Positions 8,179-14,917 of a stretch of 32,617 bases of DNA are shown piece after piece. Positions within the stretch are counted from its first letter, which is position 1. Each line of letters opens with the position of its first letter. Made by a program: the position numbers and the translations under genes. The DNA is from Rhodopila globiformis (GTDB taxonomy: Bacteria; Pseudomonadota; Alphaproteobacteria; Acetobacterales; Acetobacteraceae): the NCBI RefSeq assembly GCF_002937115.1, contig NZ_NHRY01000052.1, positions 1 through 32,617 of the forward strand, written 5' to 3'. Below the pieces are notes generated by a model. That model saw only the letters and a list, made by a program, of their open reading frames with translations, had not been told where the DNA came from and ran no database searches.

Positions 8179-8439
8179 ATGGGTGCGCAACTGAATATCA
8201 AGAGCGAGGACGCCTATCGCCTGGCCTCCCGTCTGTCGGAACTGACCGGCGAAAGCCTGACCACGGTCGTGACCAGGGCATTGCAAAGCGAACTGGACCG
8301 AGAACAACGGCTGCGCGACAAGGCCGCCATGAAGGCGGATCTGCTGGCGATTGCAGCCGACATCAAGGCGAACATGCCCGATGACGTGACCTCTGATCAC
8401 AACTGGCTTTACGATGACGAGACGGGCCTACCGAAGTGA
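8179..8439 (+). CDS. vapB: VapB-type antitoxin (PSK/Rv0623 transcription-factor family)
   Basis: The protein is 86 aa. The N-terminal LNIKSEDAYRLASRLSELTG and SLTTVVTRALQSELDRE match the short VapB antitoxins: a DNA-binding, dimerising N-terminus and a toxin-neutralising C-terminus (about 55-86, DVTSDHNWLYDDETGLPK). ATG 8179 follows AGAGG at a good distance. The open frame extends upstream to 8101, but that part lacks family similarity. Its stop overlaps the vapC start (GTGA), so translation is coupled. VapB proteins usually repress their own promoter with VapC. The 91-bp gap after glyQ could hold such an operator, but no clear repeat stands out. Confidence 0.9.
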   Translation: MGAQLNIKSEDAYRLASRLSELTGESLTTVVTRALQSELDREQRLRDKAAMKADLLAIAADIKANMPDDVTSDHNWLYDDETGLPK

Positions 8440-8831
8440 TTGTCGACTCGTCTGCCATTCTCGCGATCGTACTGCGGGAACCCGACCAGGAACGTTTCGT
8501 CGATGCCATTGTGGAAGCCGACACGTGCCGGATGTCGGTGTCGAACTGGTTCGAAGCCACCATAGTCGTGGATCGCCGCGGCAAGACCGAGGCCGTCAAT
8601 CGCCTGGACGACTTCATGCAGCGTGCCAGGATTCAGCTGATGCCGGTCTCGGTGTCGCAAGGCGAAATCGCTCGCCGCGCCTGGCGGACGTACGGCCGCG
8701 GCATCCATCCGGCGCGGCTGAATTACGGCGACTGCTTCGCTTATGCGCTCGCCAAGGAAATCCGCGAACCCTTGCTGTTCAAGGGCAATGACTTTGCGCG
8801 GACCGACATCGAGCCGGCGCTGAAGGACTGA
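8436..8831 (+). CDS. vapC: VapC toxin, PIN-domain ribonuclease
   Basis: The protein is 131 aa, typical for VapC. All four acidic residues of the PIN active site are visible: D4 (MIVDSSA), E40 (NWFEATIV), D99 (LNYGDCFAYALA) and D119 (LLFKGNDFARTDI), so the toxin looks intact. Characterised VapC enzymes cut tRNAs (often initiator tRNA) or the sarcin-ricin loop; the target here cannot be read from sequence. GTG 8436 overlaps the vapB stop and has only a weak ribosome site of its own, which fits coupled translation. It ends 3 bp before the glyS start, so it shares a transcript with an essential synthetase. Confidence 0.93.
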   Translation: MIVDSSAILAIVLREPDQERFVDAIVEADTCRMSVSNWFEATIVVDRRGKTEAVNRLDDFMQRARIQLMPVSVSQGEIARRAWRTYGRGIHPARLNYGDCFAYALAKEIREPLLFKGNDFARTDIEPALKD

Positions 8832-8834
8832 TCC

Positions 8835-10943
8835 GTGGCGGAACTCTTTATCGAACTCTTCAGTGAGGAAATCCCCGCGCGCATGCAACGCGGTGCGGCG
8901 GCGGAGCTTGAGCGTGCCGTCACCGCGGCCCTCGGCGCCATCGCGCCGGCGGGTGTCCGGACCTGGTTCGGGCCGCGGCGCATTGCCTTGCGGGCCGATG
9001 TCGTCCCCGAGGTCGCGGCGTCGAGCAGCATCGAGCGCGGCCCGCGCAGCAGCGCGCCGGAGCAGGCGCTGACCGGTTTCCTGCGCAAACACGGCGCCAC
9101 GCGCGAGCAGTTGCGCCAGGAAGGCGACTACTGGGTGCTGGAAAAGCGCACCGCCGGCGTCTCCGCCGCGGACCTGATTGCCGGCGCCATGCCCGGCCTG
9201 CTGCGCCGTTTCCCCTGGCCGAAATCCATGCGCTGGGGCGGCAGCAGCAGCTTCGTCTGGGTCCGCCCGCTGCGCCGGATCACCTGCCTGCTGGACGGCA
9301 CGGTCGTCCCGTTCGACCTGCGCGAGGGCGCCGATGACGGCCACGGCCTGGCCGGCGGCAACCTGACCGAGGGCCACCGCTTCCACGCGCCGGACGCCAT
9401 CACCGTTCTGGGCGCGGCTGACTGGCAGGACAAGCTGACCGCCGCCCGGGTCGTGGTGGACGTCGAGGACCGCAAGCGCATCATCGCCGACAGGATCGAC
9501 GGGCTGGCGGCGGAGAAGGCGCTGACCGTGGTCGATGATCCGGGCCTGCTGGACGAGGTCGCCGGTCTGGTCGAATGGCCGGTGCCGCATCTCGGCCGCA
9601 TCGCCGAGGAGCACATGGACCTGCCGCCCGAGGTGATGCAGGTGTCGATGCGCGTGAACCAGCGCTATTTCGCCCTGCGCACGGCGGACGGCCAGGCGGC
9701 CCCCCAGGCGGCCCCCCAGGCGGCCCCATGGTTCGCCTTCGTCGCCAACGTCGAGGCCGACGACCATGGCGCCGCGATCATCGCCGGCAACGAACGGGTG
9801 CTGCGGGCGCGCTTTGCCGACGCGCGGCATTTCTGGGACCTCGACCGCAAGGCTCGGCTGGAGACGCGCGTCCCGGCGCTGGACGCCGTGACGTTCCAGG
9901 CGAAGCTGGGCACGCAGGGCGAGCGGGTGCGGCGGTTAAAGGCGCTTGCCCGTACGATCGCAGTAAGAACCGGTGCCGAACTCCCGGGACGAATTGGCTC
10001 CGAGCTAGAGCCCGCTCCAATGGCTGTCAGGGCGGCCGAATTAGCAAAGGCCGATCTGGTAACAGGCATGGTTGGGGAATTCCCCGAACTCCAGGGCGTT
10101 ATGGGCCGCTATTATGCTCTTCATGACGGAGAGCCGGCTGAGGTTGCTGATGCGATTCGCGACCATTACGCCCCGCGTGGCCCAACCGAGCCCGCACCTT
10201 CGGCACCTATATCGATTGCGGTTGCTTTGGCCGACAAACTGGACCAGTTGTCGCAGTTCTTCGCGATCGGTGAAAAGCCAACCGGGTCCGGAGATCCCTA
10301 CGCACTGCGCCGCGCAGCATTGGGTGTCATTCGGATCATTCGTGAAAATGGTCTAAGGATTCATCTACGCCAATTGCTAGACGCTACCGGAACCGGCGCG
10401 ACGACTGTTCAGGCCGTATTCGAATTCATTCGCGAACGTTTGGTCGTGCAACTCCGCGCCGAAGGAGCCCGCTACGACGTTCTGAACGCGGTGTTTGGCG
10501 CAAAGGGTATTACCCTCGACCAGGACGACGACCTGGTGGCGCTGCTGGCGCGCACTGATGCCATTGCCGCATTGTTACAGACACCAGACGGTGCCAACCT
10601 GCTGGTTGCCTATCGCCGCGCCGCCAACATCCTTCGTATCGAAGAGAAAAAAGACGGCCCGCACGACGCTCCGCCCGATCCCGCGCTGTTCCGTGAAACG
10701 GCAGAGATTGATCTGGATCAAGCACTTACCGCTTATCACGCTGTAGTGAGTCTGCTAGAGAAAGAGAACCACAGTACAGCCATGAGCACCATGGCTGGCT
10801 TGCGTGCGCCGTTGGATGCGTTCTTCGACAAGGTGACGGTCAATGCACCGGAGCCTGAATTGCGTCGTAATCGTTTGCGTTTGCTAGCCCGCGTCCGGTC
10901 CATGATGGACCAGATCGCTGATTTTTCTCGTATCGAAGGCTAA
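8835..10943 (+). CDS. glyS: Glycyl-tRNA synthetase beta subunit
   Basis: GlyS is the beta subunit of alpha2beta2 GlyRS and contributes tRNA recognition. The protein is 702 aa with N-terminal AELFIELFSEEIPARMQRG, the RFPWPKSMRWG block, DLPPEVMQVSMRVNQRYFAL, GEFPELQGVMGRYYAL, and IAVALADKLDQLSQFFAIG with KPTGSGDPYALRRAALG. A C-terminal anticodon-binding-like region ends it. The GTG start has AAGGA 8 bp upstream. Two oddities stand out. A 12-bp unit repeated three times (9693-9728) adds QAAPQAAPQAAP at residues 287-298. From about 9933 to the end the sequence is lower in G+C and uses TTA, CTA, TTG and CGT codons rare before it, as if the 3' half came from another lineage. The frame is intact throughout. 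Confidence 0.97.
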   Translation: MAELFIELFSEEIPARMQRGAAAELERAVTAALGAIAPAGVRTWFGPRRIALRADVVPEVAASSSIERGPRSSAPEQALTGFLRKHGATREQLRQEGDYWVLEKRTAGVSAADLIAGAMPGLLRRFPWPKSMRWGGSSSFVWVRPLRRITCLLDGTVVPFDLREGADDGHGLAGGNLTEGHRFHAPDAITVLGAADWQDKLTAARVVVDVEDRKRIIADRIDGLAAEKALTVVDDPGLLDEVAGLVEWPVPHLGRIAEEHMDLPPEVMQVSMRVNQRYFALRTADGQAAPQAAPQAAPWFAFVANVEADDHGAAIIAGNERVLRARFADARHFWDLDRKARLETRVPALDAVTFQAKLGTQGERVRRLKALARTIAVRTGAELPGRIGSELEPAPMAVRAAELAKADLVTGMVGEFPELQGVMGRYYALHDGEPAEVADAIRDHYAPRGPTEPAPSAPISIAVALADKLDQLSQFFAIGEKPTGSGDPYALRRAALGVIRIIRENGLRIHLRQLLDATGTGATTVQAVFEFIRERLVVQLRAEGARYDVLNAVFGAKGITLDQDDDLVALLARTDAIAALLQTPDGANLLVAYRRAANILRIEEKKDGPHDAPPDPALFRETAEIDLDQALTAYHAVVSLLEKENHSTAMSTMAGLRAPLDAFFDKVTVNAPEPELRRNRLRLLARVRSMMDQIADFSRIEG
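9693..9728 (+). repeat. 12-bp tandem repeat (three copies) inside glyS
   Basis: CAGGCGGCCCCC occurs twice, followed by CAGGCGGCCCCA, in frame, encoding QAAP three times. The sequence lies between the conserved NQRYFAL and WFAFVANVE blocks, in a likely surface loop. Confidence 0.9.
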
Positions 10944-10956
10944 ATGAGGGTCCGAC

Positions 10957-13626
10957 ATGACCAAGTGGGTCTATAGCTTTGGCGCCGGCCACAACGAAGG
11001 CCGAGCGGATATGCGCAACCTGCTGGGCGGCAAGGGCGCCAACCTGGCAGAGATGGCGTCCATTGGATTGCCGGTCCCGCCGGGATTCACCATCACCACC
11101 GAAGTCTGCACCGCATTCTACGAAAACCACCGGAACTATCCCGCGGACCTGAAGGATCAGGTCGATACCGCCCTGGCGCGGATCGAGAAGGCTGTCGGCC
11201 TGACATTCGGCGACAAGACCCATCCGCTGCTGGTTTCGGTCCGCTCCGGCGCCCGCGTCTCGATGCCCGGCATGATGGACACGGTGCTGAACCTGGGCCT
11301 TAACGACGAGACGGTCGAGGGTTTGGCGAAGGCCGCCAAGGACGAGCGGTTCGCCTGGGACTCCTATCGCCGCTTCATCCAGATGTACGGCTCGGTCGTG
11401 CTCGGCGTCGATCACCACCGTTTCGAGGAGATCATCGAGCACGCCAAGCTGGAAGCCGGCGTGATCGAAGACACCGCGCTGACCGCGGATCACTGGCGCG
11501 GCGTGGTGGACAGCTACAAGTCGATGGTCGCGCAGGAAATCGGCAAGCCGTTCCCGCAGGTCCCGCACGAGCAGTTGTGGGGCGCCATCGGCGCGGTGTT
11601 CGGCTCGTGGATGAACCCGCGCGCCAACACCTATCGCCGCCTGCACGACATCCCGGCCAACTGGGGCACGGCGGTGAACGTGCAGGCCATGGTGTTCGGC
11701 AACATGGGCAACGACTGCGCCACCGGCGTGTGCTTCACCCGTGACCCCTCGACCGGCGAGAACATGTTCTACGGCGAGTACCTGGTGAACGCCCAGGGCG
11801 AGGACGTAGTGGCCGGCATCCGCACGCCGCAGCCGCTGTCCAAGTCGGTCGCCAAGGCCGGCGAAGTGCCGCTGGAAGAAGCGATGCCGAACGCCTACAA
11901 GGAACTGCTGCAGGTCCGCGCGACGCTGGAAGAGCACTACAAGGACATGCAGGACATCGAGTTCACCGTGCAGCAGCACAAGCTGTACATGCTGCAGACC
12001 CGCAACGGCAAGCGCACCGCCGCGGCATCCCTGCGCATGGCGGTGGAAATGGCGCATGAGGGCCTGATCGACGAGAAAGAGGCGGTTATGCGCGTCAATC
12101 CCGCCTCGCTGGATCAGTTGCTGCACCCGATGCTGGACCCGAAGGCGCCGCGCACCCTGCTGGCCAAGGGCCTGCCGGCCAGCCCGGGCGCGGCCTGCGG
12201 CATGGTCGTCTTCTCGGCCGACGAGGCGGAAAGCCGCGCCGCCAAGGGCGATGCGGTGATCCTGGTGCGCGTCGAGACCAGCCCCGAGGACATCCACGGC
12301 ATGCACGCCGCCCAGGGCATCCTGACGACGCGCGGCGGCATGACCAGCCACGCGGCGGTGGTCGCCCGCGGCATGGGCCGCCCCTGCGTCGCCGGCGCCG
12401 GCGGCATCAGCGTCGACTACAACAACCAGGTCCTGTCGGCCGGCGGCAAGGTGGTCCGCGCCGGCGAGGTCATCACCCTGGACGGCGCGACGGGTGAGGT
12501 TTTCGTCGGGTCCGTGGCGATGATCGAGCCGACGGTGTCGGGCGATTTCGGCACCCTGATGGACTGGGCCGACAAGCACCGCCGCATGGGCGTGCGCGCC
12601 AACGCGGAAACCCCGGTGGACGCGGAAACCGCGCGCAAGTTCGGCGCCGAGGGCATCGGACTGTGCCGGACGGAGCACATGTTCTTCGACCCGGAGCGCA
12701 TCCTGGCGGTCCGGCAGATGATCATCTCCAACAACGAAGCCGGCCGCCGCGCCGCAGTGGCACGCCTGCTGCCGTACCAGCGCGAGGACTTCCGCAAGAT
12801 TTTCACCATCATGGCCGGGCTGCCGGTGACGATCCGCCTGCTCGACCCGCCGCTGCATGAATTCCTGCCGCACGCGGACCAGGAACTGCAGGAGGTGGCG
12901 ACCTCGCTGGGCACCGACCTGAACACGGTGCGCCAGCGGGCGATCGAACTGGCCGAGGCGAACCCGATGCTGGGGCATCGCGGCTGCCGCCTGGGCATCT
13001 CGTACCCGGAAATCTACGAGATGCAGGCCCGCGCGATCTTCGAAGGCGCACTCGCCGTGGCGAAGGAAACCGGCAAGGCACCGCACCCCGAGATCATGAT
13101 CCCGCTGGTGGGCGCGAAGAAGGAGCTGGAGATCACCCGCGCCCAGATCGAAAAGGTCGCGACGGAAGTCTTCGCCGAGACCGGCACCAAGCTTGAGTAC
13201 ACCATCGGCACGATGATCGAGCTGCCGCGCGCCGCGATCACCGCCGACAAGATCGCCGAGGTGGCCGACTTCTTCAGCTTCGGCACCAACGACCTGACGC
13301 AGACGGTGTTCGGCCTGTCACGCGACGACGCCGGCAAGTTCCTGCCGCACTATGTCGAGGCCGGCATCCTGCCGAAGGACCCGTTCGTCTCGATCGACGT
13401 CGAGGGCGTGGGCGAGGTGGTGCGCATCGCGGCGGAGAAGGGCCGCAGCACCAAGAAGGACCTGAAGCTGGGCATCTGCGGCGAGCATGGCGGCGATCCG
13501 GCCTCGATCGCCTTCTGCGAGCAGGTTGGGCTGAACTACGTCTCGTGCAGCCCGTTCCGGGTGCCGGTGGCCCGCCTGGCGGCGGCGCAGGCGGCGCTGG
13601 GCGCGGCGACCGACCGGACGGCGTAA
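10957..13626 (+). CDS. ppdK: Pyruvate, phosphate dikinase
   Basis: PPDK interconverts pyruvate, ATP and phosphate with PEP, AMP and PPi. The protein is 889 aa, full length. The N-terminal ATP-grasp part begins VYSFGAG and has LLGGKGANLAEMASIGLPVPPGF. The phosphohistidine swivel domain carries LTTRGGMTSHAAVVARGMG with the catalytic H465. The C-terminal TIM barrel has GIGLCRTEHMFF, GHRGCRLGI, FGTNDLTQ and the proton-donor C841 in CGEHGGDP. ATG 10957 follows GAGGG. It lies 13 bp after glyS, so it is probably co-transcribed. The glyQ-glyS-ppdK order is one I associate with related alphaproteobacteria. Base composition returns to the local norm within its first codons. Confidence 0.97.
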   Translation: MTKWVYSFGAGHNEGRADMRNLLGGKGANLAEMASIGLPVPPGFTITTEVCTAFYENHRNYPADLKDQVDTALARIEKAVGLTFGDKTHPLLVSVRSGARVSMPGMMDTVLNLGLNDETVEGLAKAAKDERFAWDSYRRFIQMYGSVVLGVDHHRFEEIIEHAKLEAGVIEDTALTADHWRGVVDSYKSMVAQEIGKPFPQVPHEQLWGAIGAVFGSWMNPRANTYRRLHDIPANWGTAVNVQAMVFGNMGNDCATGVCFTRDPSTGENMFYGEYLVNAQGEDVVAGIRTPQPLSKSVAKAGEVPLEEAMPNAYKELLQVRATLEEHYKDMQDIEFTVQQHKLYMLQTRNGKRTAAASLRMAVEMAHEGLIDEKEAVMRVNPASLDQLLHPMLDPKAPRTLLAKGLPASPGAACGMVVFSADEAESRAAKGDAVILVRVETSPEDIHGMHAAQGILTTRGGMTSHAAVVARGMGRPCVAGAGGISVDYNNQVLSAGGKVVRAGEVITLDGATGEVFVGSVAMIEPTVSGDFGTLMDWADKHRRMGVRANAETPVDAETARKFGAEGIGLCRTEHMFFDPERILAVRQMIISNNEAGRRAAVARLLPYQREDFRKIFTIMAGLPVTIRLLDPPLHEFLPHADQELQEVATSLGTDLNTVRQRAIELAEANPMLGHRGCRLGISYPEIYEMQARAIFEGALAVAKETGKAPHPEIMIPLVGAKKELEITRAQIEKVATEVFAETGTKLEYTIGTMIELPRAAITADKIAEVADFFSFGTNDLTQTVFGLSRDDAGKFLPHYVEAGILPKDPFVSIDVEGVGEVVRIAAEKGRSTKKDLKLGICGEHGGDPASIAFCEQVGLNYVSCSPFRVPVARLAAAQAALGAATDRTA

Positions 13627-13694
13627 GCCGGTGCGGCGGGGTTTCGGCCCCGCCATCCGGCCGCTTCGGCGGTTGCCAGGATTGTGACGAAGCG

Positions 13695-13735
13695 ATCCCC
13701 CGGCGGGTGCCCAACCGCCGGGGGATTTGCTTGAC
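13695..13735 (+). terminator. Rho-independent terminator after ppdK
   Basis: A perfect 12-bp stem pairs ATCCCCCGGCGG (13695-13706) with CCGCCGGGGGAT (13715-13726) around an 8-nt loop, followed by TTTGCTTG. It lies about 70 bp after the ppdK stop and would end the glyQ-vapBC-glyS-ppdK transcript. A smaller hairpin (GGCGGGG...CCCCGCC, about 13632-13651) precedes it. Confidence 0.8.
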
Positions 13736-13810
13736 GGGCCAATACATCCGGCGGGACAGCCCGTGCGTATCACGGGAAGGGACTGGACGGAGCAAGGGCT
13801 TCTCCCTCGC

Positions 13811-14086
13811 CGTCATGGCCGGGTGTGTCCCGGCCATCTGCGCTTCGACGGCGGGGGGGATGGCCGGGACACGTCCCATGCGTATCGGGATAGGGCGACG
13901 GTTGGAGAACGGCCTTTCCCTGATCGTCATGGCCCGGCTTGTCCGGGCCACCTGTTCAAGCACTTGTGCCGCGACAGGTGGCCCGGACAAGCCGGGCCAT
14001 GACGAGGGGGAACGGCACGCGCCGCCAAATCTTTCTCCGACCGCCGTCTTATCCTGATACGCATGGGGACACGCCCGGCCATGACG
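13811..14086. repeat. Nested palindromic repeat complex
   Basis: Three shells of inverted repeats are visible. The outer arms are the type-A ends CGTCATGGCCGGGTGTGTCC (from 13811) and GGACACGCCCGGCCATGACG (to 14086). The middle arms open TCCCATGCGTATCGGGATAG (from 13874) and are the near-complement of 14033-14069, ending TATCCTGATACGCATGGGGA. The centre is a separate perfect palindrome (type B, 13925-14004). The left side also retains a nearly whole type-A core at 13811-13873. It lies downstream of the ppdK terminator. No coding function is supported. Confidence 0.85.
13925..14004. repeat. Type-B palindrome: perfect 31-bp inverted repeat
   Basis: Bases 13925-13955 are the exact reverse complement of 13974-14004. 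The arms begin CGTCATGGCCCGGCTTGTCC, and the 18-nt loop contains CAAGCACTTG. The sequence differs from type A in having CCCGG where type A has CCGGG after the shared CGTCATGG opening. A cruciform or a very stable RNA hairpin is expected. Confidence 0.9.
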
Positions 14087-14180
14087 GAGGGACGATGACC
14101 CCGCGTGACCGCATTTTCGAAGCAGCAGCCTGCTGCCAATCCGATATCCGATGAACCGCGCACGCAGTCCGCGCGTTCCC

Positions 14181-14217
14181 TGTGGAGCCTGTTGGCTTGC
14201 TCCACAGCGGAGGCACC
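14181..14217 (+). promoter_or_regulatory. Hairpin abutting the ribosome site of the cupin gene
   Basis: TGTGGAGC (14181-14188) pairs with GCTCCACA (14199-14206) around a 10-nt loop. The Shine-Dalgarno GCGGAGG follows at once (14207-14213), then ATG at 14218. The stem could affect initiation or protect the 5' end. It is only a structural observation. Confidence 0.5.
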
Positions 14218-14571
14218 ATGCCGGACATCAGCGTGACGAAAGTTGAAGCCACCTACGCTCCCAAGGGACTGGAAGGCCAGAGATACCTCGCGGCCGGCCG
14301 CAGCATCTCCATGCGGCTTTGGGACCAGGAGCCGCCTGGGGAGGCGAAGCCGGTTGCACGCCGGGACTACGAGACGGCCGGCTATGCCATCGCGGGCCGG
14401 GCGGAATTGGTTCTGGAAGGACAGACCGTACTGCTGCAGGCAGGGTCGTGCTGGATTGTCCCGAAAGGGACCGAACACACCTACAAAATCCTGGAAGCCT
14501 TCACCGCGGTCGAGGCAACCACCCCGCCCGCCGAAGTGCGCGGGCGGGATGCCGAACCGGCACAGCGGTAG
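14218..14571 (+). CDS. Cupin-fold protein (Cupin_2-like)
   Basis: The 117-aa single-domain beta-barrel protein has the cupin core at about 55-100: AGYAIAGRAELVLEGQTVLL, then LQAGSCWIVPKGTEHTYKIL. The second cupin motif is present (P-x-G-x-x-H), but the first motif lacks the usual HxH, having DYETAGY instead. Metal binding may therefore be altered or absent. The substrate is unknown; such proteins often bind small ligands or act on sugars. ATG 14218 has an excellent GGAGG at 8 bp. The upstream hairpin is listed separately. There is no operon partner. Confidence 0.8.
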   Translation: MPDISVTKVEATYAPKGLEGQRYLAAGRSISMRLWDQEPPGEAKPVARRDYETAGYAIAGRAELVLEGQTVLLQAGSCWIVPKGTEHTYKILEAFTAVEATTPPAEVRGRDAEPAQR

Positions 14572-14917
14572 AACGGCGCGAAGCCACCTCCCGAGGCGAC
14601 GCACAGGGAGAAAACCCACCGGTCGATCCTGATGGGATGCAGGTCGCGTCGTCATCCTGCGGCTTTGCCGAAGCCGTGGATTACGACCATGGGGCTATCG
14701 TCTCGTGTGTCGGGTTTGGCTTCTGGCCAAGCCGTGCTTGTCCGGATGCGCCGCCCCCCGACAGTGCCGTCCGATGGTGCGGGTTTGCCGACAGGAACCG
14801 ATCGCCGGACCAAGCCTGCGATATAAAGCCAGGCGGACGGATGTAGCGCTGCTGATTGCGTGATCCGCACACCATCGGAACCCGGCAACCGTCCCCCTCT
14901 TGGACCGTTGCCCTGCC
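14572..14917. other. 346-bp spacer before the MFS gene
   Basis: No gene, repeat family member or convincing RNA was found. It is GC-rich with short inverted stretches (for example GGCTTTGCCGAAGCC at about 14661). The MFS promoter is presumably here. Confidence 0.4.

Noticed and set aside
9933-10943. Frameshift or chimeric assembly in glyS
   Set aside because: The frame continues with GlyS motifs to the normal C-terminus, so composition change without disruption is better explained by recombination. An assembly join cannot be fully excluded without reads.
10840-13086. 748-codon open frame antisense to ppdK
   Set aside because: It is rich in His, Gln, Arg, Val and Ala as expected for the complement of GC-rich coding sequence. 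PPDK is certain on the plus strand.
13811-14086. CRISPR array
   Set aside because: The repeats are inverted, not direct, and there are no regular spacers.
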